From the NCBI GenBank assembly GCA_937926145.1, contig CALANW010000144.1, positions 1 to 35,497 of the forward strand: DNA of 35,497 bases, read 5' to 3'. The notes beneath the pieces were generated by a model that was given only the letters and a program-made list of their open reading frames with translations, searched no databases and had not been told where the DNA came from. Of the stretch, positions 1 to 8,845 are shown piece by piece. Positions within the stretch are counted from its first letter, which is position 1. Each line of letters opens with the position of its first letter. Position numbers and translations under genes: made by a program. This stretch comes from an uncultured Ruminococcus sp. (GTDB taxonomy: Bacteria > Bacillota > Clostridia > Oscillospirales > Ruminococcaceae).

Positions 1-41
1 CCATATTTTTAGGGTAATTGCAAGATTAAGTTAGTGCATAT

Positions 42-83
42 GGGGCGCTGCCCCCTTGACCCCTGCCACCTTTGAAAAGGTGG
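42..83. repeat. Dispersed palindromic repeat, left edge
   Basis: Two adjacent small palindromes are visible: GGGGCgctGCCCC at 42-54 and CCACCTTTgaaAAGGTGG at 66-83, in noncoding DNA upstream of argS. I recall this arrangement as a common interspersed repeat in gut Clostridia; that is from memory and unchecked. A second repeat type (aattccgaattccgaattcc) follows at about 136-155. No gene is seen in 1-286. Confidence 0.5.
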
Positions 84-164
84 ACGAAACTTTTGCTTGG
101 CTTCGCAACACCCAGTAAATGTTAGCTTTGCAATAATTCCGAATTCCGAATTCCTCATTAAATC

Positions 165-193
165 TTGACGTTTTACCTATAATATGGTATAAT
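165..193 (+). promoter_or_regulatory. argS promoter
   Basis: The -35 box TTGACG (165-170) is separated by exactly 17 bp from the -10 box TATAAT (188-193). The TGG just upstream of the -10 makes it an extended -10 site. It lies about 90 bp before the argS start codon. Confidence 0.8.
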
Positions 194-286
194 TATAAAT
201 TGCACGGTGTTACAGTATGACTGCGCGTTTTGTGCGGTTGTTTTTTATTTTTAGGTTATCAAAATTATCTGAAAGGACAATTTTTT

Positions 287-2038
287 ATGCAGACTATAAC
301 TAAAATTCTTACCGAAAAGGTTTCCGCGGCTTTTGAAAAGTGCGGTTATGACGCGGCTCTCGGCGCTGTTACGGCTTCCGACCGTCTTGATCTTTGCCAG
401 TTCCAGTGCAACGGTGCTTTTCAGGGTGCGAAGCTTTACAAAAAAGCTCCGTTTATGATCGCTGATGAGGTTGCGGCTGTTCTTGCGAAGGATGCTGCTT
501 TCGCAAAGGCTGAAGTTGTAAAGCCGGGTTTTCTCAACCTCACGCTTTCGGACGAATATATGCTTTCCGTTGTAAAGGAAATTGCGGCTGACGAGCATCT
601 CGGCGTTCCGCAGAATGAAAATCCCGACACTATCGTTATCGACTACGGCGGACCTAATGTTGCGAAGCCGCTCCACATCGGACATCTTCGCTCCGCTATC
701 ATTGGCGAGAGCTTAAAGCGTCTTGCTCGCGCTACGGGCAACACTGTTTACGGTGACGTTCACCTTGGCGACTGGGGTTTACAGATCGGTCTTGTTATTG
801 CGGAGCTTTCCGAGCGCTACCCTGACTGGAAGTGCTTTGATACGTCTTTCGACCCTGAAAAGGACAGCGTTCCCGAACTGAACCCCGAGCTTCTCTGCGA
901 GGTTTATCCTTTCGCAAGCAAGAAGAGCAAGGAGGACGAAGCTTTCAAGGACAAGGCTCACACGGCTACATTTGAGCTTCAGAACGGCCGTCCCGGCTAC
1001 ATTGCACTCTGGAAAGAAATTCTCCGCGTTTCCATTGCTGACCTTAAATCGAACTATTCAAAGCTTGACGTTGATTTCGACTACTGGTACGGCGAGAGCG
1101 ATGCTGACAAATACATTCCAGAGCTTATGAAAATTCTTGAAGAAAAGCATCTTTCCTACGAGAGCAATGGTGCGCTCGTTGTTGACGTTGCCGAGGATTC
1201 GGACAAAGCGCCGATGCCTCCCGTTATCGTTCGCAAGTCGGACAACTCAAGCATTTATGCCACGACCGACCTTGCGACTATCATTCAGCGTGAGCGTGAT
1301 TTCCACCCGACAAAGATCTGGTACGTTGTTGACAAGCGACAGGAACTCCACTTCACGCAGGTTTTCCGCTGTGCGAAGAAGGCTCAGCTTGTTCCCAACA
1401 CAACTGCGCTCGAATTTCTCGGCTTCGGCACGATGAACGGCAGTGACGGCAAGCCTTACAAGACCCGCGACGGCGGTGTTATGCGACTTTCCGACCTCAT
1501 CGAAACCGTGACGAACGCTTCGCTCGAACGTCTTTCCGAGTCAAGCTTTGTTACCGAAGAAAACCGTGATGATTATGCGCGCAAGCTCGGTATGGCGGCT
1601 GTAAAATTCGGCGACCTTATCAATCACCGCTCAAAGGATTATATTTTCGATCTGGACAAGTTTATGTCCGCAGAGGGCAAGACGGGAATCTACCTGCTTT
1701 ACACGGTTTCGAGAATAAATTCCATTCTCAAAAAAGCAGGCGATGCAAAAGCTGAGCTGAACGGCATTTACACCGATGCTGAGCGTGAGCTTATGCTGAA
1801 AATAGTGATGTCGGGCAATGCTTTCACGCTTGCAATGGACGAAAAAGCACCGAGCTATGTTTGTGAAAACGCATATCAGCTTGCGGTTTCGTTCTCACGT
1901 TTCTACCACGAGAACAACATTATGAACGAGCAGGACGAAGCGAAAAAGGCAAGCTGGCTTGCGCTTGCAAAGCTCACCCGTGAGGTAATTATCAAGCACC
2001 TCGGAATTCTTGGTATTGAAACGGTTGAAAATATGTAA
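287..2038 (+). CDS. argS: Arginine--tRNA ligase
   Basis: Class I aminoacyl-tRNA synthetase that charges tRNA-Arg in the cytoplasm. The protein is 583 aa, close to the usual bacterial length of about 550-580. It has an N-terminal Arg-tRNA-synt-N (Add-1) domain at about 1-95, the HIGH signature as HIGH at residues 130-133 within a GGPNVAKPLHIGH context, and GDWG at 161-164. The family's KTRxGGxxxL motif, which replaces canonical KMSKS, is near 393-405, and a helical DALR anticodon domain runs from about 460 to the end. The reading frame stays open upstream to 230, but AAAGGA at 272-277 places the start at ATG 287. The gene has its own promoter and is followed by repeat DNA, so it looks monocistronic. 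Confidence 0.97.
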   Translation: MQTITKILTEKVSAAFEKCGYDAALGAVTASDRLDLCQFQCNGAFQGAKLYKKAPFMIADEVAAVLAKDAAFAKAEVVKPGFLNLTLSDEYMLSVVKEIAADEHLGVPQNENPDTIVIDYGGPNVAKPLHIGHLRSAIIGESLKRLARATGNTVYGDVHLGDWGLQIGLVIAELSERYPDWKCFDTSFDPEKDSVPELNPELLCEVYPFASKKSKEDEAFKDKAHTATFELQNGRPGYIALWKEILRVSIADLKSNYSKLDVDFDYWYGESDADKYIPELMKILEEKHLSYESNGALVVDVAEDSDKAPMPPVIVRKSDNSSIYATTDLATIIQRERDFHPTKIWYVVDKRQELHFTQVFRCAKKAQLVPNTTALEFLGFGTMNGSDGKPYKTRDGGVMRLSDLIETVTNASLERLSESSFVTEENRDDYARKLGMAAVKFGDLINHRSKDYIFDLDKFMSAEGKTGIYLLYTVSRINSILKKAGDAKAELNGIYTDAERELMLKIVMSGNAFTLAMDEKAPSYVCENAYQLAVSFSRFYHENNIMNEQDEAKKASWLALAKLTREVIIKHLGILGIETVENM

Positions 2039-2383
2039 ATCAATGCGCATTTTTAAATTCGTAATTCGTAATGCGTAATGCGTAATTGTTAGTTTGAAAC
2101 TCGGATTTTTTAATTAGAAAATCCATAAATATGAGAAATACCGTAGGGGCGGATTCTATATCCGCCCGTTGCGATTTTATATCATAATTCAAAAAATACT
2201 TTGAACCTATATTGTCCCCTCTTACGATAATTATAATTTTCCTGTGACATAATAATTGTATTGCGAGATAACAGTACGACGAAAATCGGGCGGATATGGA
2301 ATCCGCCCCTACGAAATCTCGTTTTTTATATAGATATGTGGAACATCAATAATTCCGAACTAAATATAGAAAGGACAAAGGAA
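2039..2383. repeat. Repeat-rich argS-polA intergenic region
   Basis: This 345-bp gap has no gene. It holds a type-A repeat (attcgtaat/gcgtaat units, 2055-2088) 16 nt after the argS stop. It also holds two copies of a type-B palindrome (core GGGCGGAT..ATCCGCCC, ending in CCCCTACG) at 2141-2168 and, in opposite orientation, at 2287-2313. A possible promoter for polA is TTGAAC-16-TACGAT near 2200-2230, which is weak, with further TATAAT-like runs near 2230-2250. Confidence 0.6.
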
Positions 2384-4924
2384 ATGAAGCTTCTTGCCAT
2401 TGACGGAAACAGCATTATGAACCGTGCTTTTTACGGCATAAAAATGCTCTCGAACAAAAACGGTGTTTACACCAACGCTTTGACGGGATTTATGAACATC
2501 TATCTAAAGATTTGCGCCGAACAGAAGCCTGACGGTGTTGCCTGCGCTTTCGACCTGCGCGCGCCGACTTTCCGACACAAGGCTGACAGCAATTACAAGG
2601 CGAACCGTCACGGTATGCCCGATGAGCTTGCACAGCAGATGCCGATGATAAAGCGCCTGCTCAAAGGCTTGGGCGTTCACGTTCTTGAAACGGAGGGCTT
2701 TGAGGCGGACGACATTCTCGGAACGCTCTCCGATTCCTGCGCCAAGAACGGTGACGAGTGCGTTATCCTCACGGGTGACCGCGACTCGCTCCAGCTTATC
2801 AATGACAAGGTAACGGTTCTTCTTCACGGCACAAGAGAAACGACCGTATTCACGCCCGAAAAATTTCACGAGGTCTACGGACTTGAACCGAAACAGCTCA
2901 TCGACCTAAAAGGACTTATGGGCGACAGCTCGGACAACATCAGCGGCGTTAAAGGCATTGGTGAAAAGACAGCACTGACGCTTATCGGCGAGTACGGTTC
3001 GGTAGAAAATTTATACGAAAAACTTGAAAATAATGAGGTCAAGGCGACAAATTCCGTTCTCACGAAGCTTTCAAACGGCAAAGAGGACGCTTTCCACAGC
3101 AAGTGGCTTGCGACTATCGTTTTCGACGCGCCAGTTGACAAAGACCCGAAAGCATATCTCACGGGAAAAGTTGATGAAAATGACGTTTCGGAGCTTTTGA
3201 CCGAACTTGAAATGTACAAACTGCTTGAAAAGCTCGGCATAAAGCCGTCTGCGAACGTTCCGAAAATCGAAAAGCACGAAGAGGTCAAAAAGCGTGAATT
3301 TACGTCTGCCGATTTCGCCGAAATTGAATTTGACAAGGCTGAAAATGCGGCTTTTATCCTTGAAGAAAGCGGTTTGCTTCGCATTGAGTGCGGCGGAAAG
3401 CTTTGCACTGCCGATGCTAAGGAAGAACAGCTGAAATTCTTCGCTTCGGACTGCAAAAAGTATGGTTTTCAGGTGAAAAATGCATTCAAGCTTTGCTTTG
3501 CGAATGATACGGAGTTGAAAAACCTCGATGCTGATGCGGACATTCTCGGATATCTTCTGAACGCTTCGTCGGCGGAATACACAATTGAGAAAATGTGCGC
3601 CGAGTACGGTGTTCCCTACTATTCGGAGCTCGGCGAAAATGCGGATATAGCTTCGCTTTCCGCACTTTGCGATGCACTGAAAAAAGAGGTTGCGGCGGCT
3701 GGAATGGAGAAGCTTTTCACCGATATCGAACAGCCTTTGACGGAAGTTCTGGCTTCGATGGAATACTACGGCGTAAAGGTCGATGCCGAGGGTGTAAAAG
3801 AGTTCGGCAAGCGGCTTGAAAACGACATTCGCGACTGCGAGCAGAAGATTTATTTTATGGCAGGTCACGAGTTCAACATAAGCTCGCCGAAGCAGCTTGG
3901 AACGGTGCTTTTTGAGGAGCTTGGCTTACCGAGCAAGAAAAAGACAAAGACGGGTTACTCAACAAATGCGGAGATACTCGAAGAGCTTGCTGACAAGCAC
4001 GAGATCGTCAGCGAAATTTTGCAGTACAGAAAGCTTACAAAGCTGTCCTCAACTTATGTTGACGGACTTTTAAAGGAAGTTCGCGAGGATGGCAGAGTTC
4101 ATTCGAGCTTCAAGCAGACCGAAACTCGCACGGGCAGAATTTCCTCGACCGAGCCGAATATGCAGAACATTCCCGTTCGCACGGAGCTTGGCAGGAGCAT
4201 GAGAAAATTCTTTGTTGCCAAGGACGGTTACACGCTTCTTGATGCGGACTACAGTCAGATCGAGCTTCGCATACTTGCGGCGATGAGCGGTGACGAGAAT
4301 ATGCGGAACAACTTTTTGAGCGGCAAGGACGTTCATACTGCAACGGCGGCGAGGGTCTTCGGACTTCCCGAGGAGATGATAACGCCCGAGATGCGCCGTT
4401 CGGCAAAGGCTGTAAACTTCGGCATTGTTTACGGCATTGGTGCGTTTTCGCTTTCCAAGGATATTGACGTAAGCGTTGCGGAGGCTGACCGTTACATCAA
4501 GAATTATTTCGCGACTTACCCGAACATCAAGGCGTTTATGGACGATGCTGTTGAGAGCGCGGTAAAGACGGGGTATGCTGTAACGGCGTTCGGACGGCGC
4601 AGATACATTCCCGAGCTGAAAAACAGCAACAAGAACATTCAGGCGTTCGGCAAGCGCGCGGCGATGAATGCGCCAATCCAAGGCACGGCGGCTGACGTTA
4701 TAAAAATCGCGATGGTACGCGTTTACAGACGTTTAAAGGAAGAAAAGCTTGACGCGCGTTTGATCTTGCAGGTACACGATGAACTTATCATCGAGGCATC
4801 GGAGCGTGACAAAGATGCGGCTGCGAAAATTCTCAGCGAGGAGATGCTCGGTGCGGTGAATTTCTCCGTTCCGATGCAGGCAGATGTCAACTGCGGAAAG
4901 ACTTGGTACGATGCTAAGGGCTAA
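2384..4924 (+). CDS. polA: DNA polymerase I
   Basis: Family A polymerase, 846 aa, for Okazaki-fragment processing and repair synthesis. The 5'-nuclease domain (about 1-290) shows DGNSIMNRAFYG at residue 6, GFEADDILGTLS near 105, GDRDSLQL near 131 and the helix-hairpin-helix GVKGIGEKTA near 190. The middle 3'-5' exonuclease domain (about 305-450) lacks the acidic DxE and related metal-binding motifs, as in many Firmicutes enzymes, so proofreading is unlikely. The polymerase motifs are intact: A (DADYSQIELRIL, about 619), B (RRSAKAVNFGIVYG, about 672) and C (VHDELIIE, about 797). Start ATG 2384 follows AAAGGACAAAGGA. The frame is open back to 2261, but that extension runs through a dispersed repeat and is not part of the protein. 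Confidence 0.97.
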   Translation: MKLLAIDGNSIMNRAFYGIKMLSNKNGVYTNALTGFMNIYLKICAEQKPDGVACAFDLRAPTFRHKADSNYKANRHGMPDELAQQMPMIKRLLKGLGVHVLETEGFEADDILGTLSDSCAKNGDECVILTGDRDSLQLINDKVTVLLHGTRETTVFTPEKFHEVYGLEPKQLIDLKGLMGDSSDNISGVKGIGEKTALTLIGEYGSVENLYEKLENNEVKATNSVLTKLSNGKEDAFHSKWLATIVFDAPVDKDPKAYLTGKVDENDVSELLTELEMYKLLEKLGIKPSANVPKIEKHEEVKKREFTSADFAEIEFDKAENAAFILEESGLLRIECGGKLCTADAKEEQLKFFASDCKKYGFQVKNAFKLCFANDTELKNLDADADILGYLLNASSAEYTIEKMCAEYGVPYYSELGENADIASLSALCDALKKEVAAAGMEKLFTDIEQPLTEVLASMEYYGVKVDAEGVKEFGKRLENDIRDCEQKIYFMAGHEFNISSPKQLGTVLFEELGLPSKKKTKTGYSTNAEILEELADKHEIVSEILQYRKLTKLSSTYVDGLLKEVREDGRVHSSFKQTETRTGRISSTEPNMQNIPVRTELGRSMRKFFVAKDGYTLLDADYSQIELRILAAMSGDENMRNNFLSGKDVHTATAARVFGLPEEMITPEMRRSAKAVNFGIVYGIGAFSLSKDIDVSVAEADRYIKNYFATYPNIKAFMDDAVESAVKTGYAVTAFGRRRYIPELKNSNKNIQAFGKRAAMNAPIQGTAADVIKIAMVRVYRRLKEEKLDARLILQVHDELIIEASERDKDAAAKILSEEMLGAVNFSVPMQADVNCGKTWYDAKG

Positions 4925-5311
4925 AATAAATTCGTAATGCGGAATGCGGAATTCGGAATTATTCGGATTTTGAATATTTATCGTGAAATGCTTACAATTC
5001 CGTAGGTATGTATTTCATATCCGCCCGACCAGTTCGCCAAATTTTGGCGTAAGATGAACACCACAATTGTATGGAACGGATTTCGTCCCGCGCCACAAGG
5101 CGTTTTAACTTAAACGAAAACCCTGTTTTCAAAAGGATTTGATTTATCCTTTGAAAACAGGGTTATTTTATTAGAAAAAATTGATATGCCGAAAACCGCC
5201 GGCGTGATTCGGCACGGGAACCCGTCCCCTACAGAAATATTCAGGTTTTCGTGACAAACATACGGAGCAAAAAAAATTCCGAATTCCGCATTCCGAATTC
5301 CGAATTTTTGA
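4925..5311. repeat. Repeat cluster between convergent polA and MATE genes
   Basis: This 387-bp convergent gap has no gene. Type-A repeats sit at both ends pointing inward: 4928-4960 starts 3 nt after the polA stop, and 5275-5308 begins 5 nt after the MATE stop when read on the minus strand. Between them are a decayed type-B palindrome (5000-5027), a bidirectional terminator (5119-5165) and a type-C palindrome (ACGGGaaCCCGT followed by CCCCTAC, about 5213-5233). Confidence 0.65.
5119..5165. terminator. Bidirectional terminator, polA / MATE
   Basis: A near-perfect 19-bp stem pairs 5119-5137 with 5147-5165 around a 9-nt loop. T-rich DNA follows on both strands, so it can end transcription of both convergent genes. 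Confidence 0.85.
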
Positions 5312-6694
5312 TTAGCCGCTCTCCTCCTCTTCCGCGATACGCTTGGAAAGCTTTTTCCTTGCGATGATATAGCATACAATATGGGCGGCTATGGTTATCA
5401 CCCATGAAACGGGGTAGGATATGTAGACGGTTTTTATTGTGTGGTATTCGGGTATTTGGAACACGGTCGCTATCCATATAAGTCTTACTCCGCAAGCGCC
5501 TATGAGCGAAACTATCATCGGCATTATCGAATAGCCTATTCCGCGCAGTCCGCCGACCATTACGTCCATTATTCCGCAGAGGAAATATATTGAGAATATG
5601 ACTTTCATTCGGACAAGTCCTGCTTCTATCGTATCTGCGCCCGAGGTATAAAGTCCGAGAAGTTCCTTGCCGAACAGCAGTCCCGAATAGCCGAGGACAA
5701 GCCCCGTTACGACTACACAGCCGAGCGCGCAGGCGAGTATCTTCGTCAGACGGTCATATCTTTTTGCGCCGTAATTCTGACTTGTGAACGAAATTGCCGA
5801 CTGATAGAACGAGTTCATTGCGACATATACGAAGCCCTCGAGGTTCTGTGCGGCGGAATTTCCTGCGACAACTGTTGGTCCGAAAATATTTACCGAGGAT
5901 TGTATTACGACATTTGAGAGCGAGAAAATCACGCCCTGAAGTCCTGCGGGCAGACCGAGGCGCATTATTGCGGCGGCTTTTCGTCCGTCAATTCTCAGTT
6001 CGGAGAGGATAAGTTTTATTCCGCCCGTTTCGTGCATAAGGCATCGAACGATAAGGATTGCCGAAACCGATTCGGAAACAACTGTCGCGATAGCAACGCC
6101 TACTACGTCAAGTTTAAAGATGACCACAAAAACGAGGTTGAGAATAATATTTATAACGCCTGCCGCGGAGAGGTAGAAAAGCGGTCGCTTTGTATCACCT
6201 ATCGAACGCAGGAGCGCGCTTCCGAAGTTATAGAGCATCAGCGCAGGCATACCGAGGAAGTATATCCTAAGATAATCTGCAGCGAGGACGAGGACTTCAT
6301 CGGGGGTTTTCATCAGTTCGAGGAGCTGTTTTGCGAAGCACACGCCTATAATTGTGAGGAAAACGCCGCTTATCGCGCCCATAAGCATTGAGGTATGGAC
6401 GGTTTTTGACAGCTCTTTGACCTCGCCTGCGCCGTAGTGCCTTGCAGCGATGACGTTCGCGCCGATAGAAAGTCCGATAAAAAGGTTCGTGAGCAGATTT
6501 ATGAGTGCGGCGTTCGAGCCGACAGCCGCGAGGGAGTTGTCGCCTGCAAATCTGCCGACGATGATAACGTCTGCGGCGTTGAAAACAAGCTGCAAAACGC
6601 TTGAAAGCATCAGCGGAAGTGTGAATATCAGCATTTTTTTCAGCACGGGTCCGTTGCACATATCAAGCTCATATTTCGAGGATTCGGTTGCCAA
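5312..6694 (-). CDS. MATE family efflux transporter
   Basis: Multidrug and toxic-compound extrusion (MATE) family membrane exporter, 460 aa with about 12 hydrophobic segments, the usual family size. These proteins use an H+ or Na+ gradient to export cationic compounds; the substrate here cannot be read from the sequence. The N-terminal helix region (KKMLIFTLPLMLSSVLQL) and the internal glycine-rich repeats are typical. The longest frame starts at 6748. However, AAGGAG at 6703-6708 lies 8 nt before an in-frame TTG at 6694, giving an N-terminus of MATESSKYELD, which fits the family better. It probably shares a transcript with the upstream YkgJ-like gene (81-bp gap). A type-A repeat begins 5 nt after the stop. 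Confidence 0.92.
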   Translation of the reverse strand: MATESSKYELDMCNGPVLKKMLIFTLPLMLSSVLQLVFNAADVIIVGRFAGDNSLAAVGSNAALINLLTNLFIGLSIGANVIAARHYGAGEVKELSKTVHTSMLMGAISGVFLTIIGVCFAKQLLELMKTPDEVLVLAADYLRIYFLGMPALMLYNFGSALLRSIGDTKRPLFYLSAAGVINIILNLVFVVIFKLDVVGVAIATVVSESVSAILIVRCLMHETGGIKLILSELRIDGRKAAAIMRLGLPAGLQGVIFSLSNVVIQSSVNIFGPTVVAGNSAAQNLEGFVYVAMNSFYQSAISFTSQNYGAKRYDRLTKILACALGCVVVTGLVLGYSGLLFGKELLGLYTSGADTIEAGLVRMKVIFSIYFLCGIMDVMVGGLRGIGYSIMPMIVSLIGACGVRLIWIATVFQIPEYHTIKTVYISYPVSWVITIAAHIVCYIIARKKLSKRIAEEEESG

Positions 6695-6775
6695 GTTGAT
6701 TTCTCCTTTTCTTACATCTAATGAATAATCATCAAGTAAAAACCACACAAAGCGTTGGCTTTATGCGGTGTTGGT

Positions 6776-7252
6776 TTATTCTACAAGCAGTATCGGATAG
6801 CCTTTCTGATACGGCTTTACGATCTCGGGGTGGATATCCGCTTCGTGGAAAATTTTCTGCGCAAGTCCGTCTTCTTCAAGCTCCGCAACGAGCGCGGATA
6901 ACGGCTTTTTATACATTTCGGGACAGATAGAAGCTATTGAAATAACTCTTTTTCCGCCGAATTCCATAATTCGATAAGGCCATATCTTGCAGTCGAAAGG
7001 CTTGTCGTCGCCAAGTTTACAGCCCGACTTTTTATCGAGGAGCGGACAGTTGAAAAGCTCGCCGTCGGGGATACATTTGAGTATTCTTCCGCCCTCGGCT
7101 TTTTCGATGAATTCGACCTCGGGGTACTTGCTTTTTATTTTTCCGAGAAGCTCATCGCTCACGGTCGGCGTTTCCCATATATCATATTTATCAAAAATAC
7201 AGCAAAGTTGGCATTTTGCGCAGCTTTCGCCCGATAAAATATTTTTCAGCAT
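6776..7252 (-). CDS. YkgJ-family Cys-cluster protein
   Basis: This 158-aa protein of the YkgJ / zinc-or-iron-chelating domain family carries the hallmark CxxCxxCC cluster (C11, C14, C17, C18). Further cysteines follow in ILKC, FNCPLL, SGCKL and FDCKIWP. Such proteins are predicted to bind zinc or an Fe-S cluster; their exact job is unknown. Start ATG 7252 is preceded by AAGGAG with 7-nt spacing. The gene is upstream of the MATE exporter on the same strand and diverges from the SpoVAC-like gene. Confidence 0.85.
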   Translation of the reverse strand: MLKNILSGESCAKCQLCCIFDKYDIWETPTVSDELLGKIKSKYPEVEFIEKAEGGRILKCIPDGELFNCPLLDKKSGCKLGDDKPFDCKIWPYRIMEFGGKRVISIASICPEMYKKPLSALVAELEEDGLAQKIFHEADIHPEIVKPYQKGYPILLVE

Positions 7253-7297
7253 TTTTTTCTCCTTGGAATAATTTTAAAGCTTTGGGATAATATATTT

Positions 7298-7360
7298 TTA
7301 AAGGGGTTCTCTAAAGAGCGAAAATTTGCCGTAAGGGAGATTTTTAGAGATTCCCTAAAC
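7298..7360. repeat. Imperfect inverted repeat in divergent region
   Basis: TCTCTAAA at about 7308-7315 pairs with TTTAGAGA at about 7343-7350, extended by GGG/CCC outside and interrupted by a small bulge. It lies between the divergent YkgJ-like and SpoVAC-like genes. It could be an operator, a structured leader or a decayed mobile repeat; nothing here decides which. Confidence 0.35.
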
Positions 7361-7412
7361 AAAGCTCAGCACTTTGTATTATATGCAAAATTTCCGAAAG
7401 GGGGAAATTTTT

Positions 7413-7862
7413 ATGAGTATTCAGGGTTTGCCGCCCAAAGAATATAATGAAATGGTGAAAAAGGCTTCGCCGAATTCAAAGAGCTGGATAGACATACCTA
7501 AGGCGTTCGCTATCGGAGGTGCGATATGCTGTGTTGGGCAGGCGATAAGCAACATTTTCAAGGCTAACGGCTTCGACACGCAGAGCGCGGCGACTTGGAC
7601 ATCGATAACGCTCGTTTTTATAAGCGCGCTCCTGACGGGGTTGGGACTTTATGAAAAGCTTGCGAAGCACGGCGGTGCAGGAACTCTTGTACCGATAACG
7701 GGATTTGCGAATGCGGTCGTATCCCCTGCGCTCGAATTTAAGACGGAGGGTTTCGTTCTCGGACTTGGTGCGAAAATTTTCATAATCTCGGGACCCGTTA
7801 TTCTCTACGGAACGGCGGCATCGGTTTTGTATGGGATCATCTATTACTTTTTCTTGAAATAG
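7413..7862 (+). CDS. spoVAC: Stage V sporulation protein AC-like membrane protein
   Basis: This 149-aa protein matches the SpoVAC/SpoVAE(b) family. It has an N-terminal YNEMVKKASPNSKSW segment and about four hydrophobic segments. The conserved block GGAGTLVPITGFANAVVSPA is followed by FKTEGFVLGLGAKIF. In spore formers SpoVAC is an inner-membrane channel that moves Ca-dipicolinate during sporulation and germination. Start ATG 7413 follows AAAGGGGG. The usual spoVAD and spoVAE neighbours are absent here, so it is an orphan copy in this window. The symbol is assigned by family resemblance; SpoVAE-like is the alternative. Confidence 0.85.
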   Translation: MSIQGLPPKEYNEMVKKASPNSKSWIDIPKAFAIGGAICCVGQAISNIFKANGFDTQSAATWTSITLVFISALLTGLGLYEKLAKHGGAGTLVPITGFANAVVSPALEFKTEGFVLGLGAKIFIISGPVILYGTAASVLYGIIYYFFLK

Positions 7863-8147
7863 AAAAAATTGCTTAATTCGGAATTAGGGATTCGGAATGC
7901 GGAATTATTCGTGTTCCGAATTTTTTCATATTTATTTTTGCAAACTGTAAGCGGTCGGATATGGAATCCAACCCTACGGTTTATCGGGCGCAAATCTGAA
8001 ATTATAACCTAATGTCAAAATACCAAGTTGACCAATAACAGACCATTAGTGCGTGTAACGGGACAGGAAACCCGTCCCCTACGGTGTTGCAGCAAATTCG
8101 CGGAGCAAAACTAATTCCGAATTCCGCATTCCGAATTCCGAATTTAA
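7863..8147. repeat. Repeat cluster between convergent spoVAC and DUF6062 genes
   Basis: No gene is seen in these 285 bp. Inward-facing type-A repeats occupy both ends: 7874-7906, 11 nt after the spoVAC stop, and 8113-8144, 3 nt after the DUF6062 stop on the minus strand. Between them lie a type-B palindrome variant (7953-7979) and a type-C palindrome (GGGAcaggaaacCCGTCCC.., 8058-8083). No conventional terminator was seen, so these palindromes may serve that role. Confidence 0.65.
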
Positions 8148-8834
8148 TTATCCCTCTCGTGATGTTAAAAATTTGACCGCGCGTTCGATGCTGTCCTTGG
8201 AGTTGCCCCAGTCTGCGTCCTTGCCGCTGTTGCGGTAGTCGTACATATTGCAGTAGTGTGTGACGTCGTTTTGCAGGGTTTCAAGGTAGCTGCGGACGAG
8301 CTTTTCCGTCATTGCTTCAAACGCTTTGAGGTCATTTTTCTGCAGATACGCAGGCGCAAGCGAAACGAGCATATCATAATGCGGCAGGCAGATAAACTCC
8401 TGCTCGTTCATCAATTTACGGACATCGTCGTGCTGGAACATTTCAAAGAATGTACGCATAAGGCGTTCCATTCCCCAATCTATTTTTTCGCAGACGAAGC
8501 AGCTTTCGTTTATCTTTGAGAGCCTTTGCTTCTTGGCATTTTTCGGTTCAAAAAGCTTTTTGCGCTCGAAAAGCTGACCGTCAACTGCGGCGAGGTGGGT
8601 CTGGAGCATAAGTGCGAGCGAAAGGCGGTTCTTCTGCTTCATCATCTGCGAAAGGTGGGTATGGCAGAAGCCTGCGCGGTTGGTTTCGATGCGGACATCG
8701 GGTTCCATCATCGCAGCGCCCATTATATATTCGACCGTTCGCTGCTCGAGCATATCCCGCATACGGCATATCGGGCAGCCGCACTTCGGTTCGAGCACAT
8801 CGCTTATCGGGATAGTTAAAATGCTTTCTCTCAT
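8148..8834 (-). CDS. DUF6062 family protein
   Basis: This 228-aa cytoplasmic protein of unknown function belongs to the family I recognise as DUF6062, found mainly in Clostridia. Visible Cys/His groups suggest metal binding: CGCPIC at 18-23, GFCHTH near 56-61, CFVCEK in the middle and ICLPHY later. Start ATG 8834 follows AAAGGACAAACT, which overlaps the stop of the glycosylase gene 11 bp upstream, so the two are translationally close. It is the last gene of the four-gene minus-strand unit. The pairing with a DNA glycosylase is suggestive but does not prove a repair role. Confidence 0.75.
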   Translation of the reverse strand: MRESILTIPISDVLEPKCGCPICRMRDMLEQRTVEYIMGAAMMEPDVRIETNRAGFCHTHLSQMMKQKNRLSLALMLQTHLAAVDGQLFERKKLFEPKNAKKQRLSKINESCFVCEKIDWGMERLMRTFFEMFQHDDVRKLMNEQEFICLPHYDMLVSLAPAYLQKNDLKAFEAMTEKLVRSYLETLQNDVTHYCNMYDYRNSGKDADWGNSKDSIERAVKFLTSREG

Positions 8835-8845
8835 AGTTTGTCCTT

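Noticed and set aside
230..286. Upstream extension of argS
   Set aside because: The ribosome binding site at 272-277 fits ATG 287, and the extra 19 residues are unlike the family N-terminus.
2053..2090. Short tandem-looking units suggesting a CRISPR array
   Set aside because: Units are only 8-9 bp with no unique spacers, and no cas genes are present.
2261..2383. Upstream extension of polA
   Set aside because: It is translated from a type-B dispersed repeat; the real N-terminus MKLLAIDGNSIMNRAF starts at 2384.
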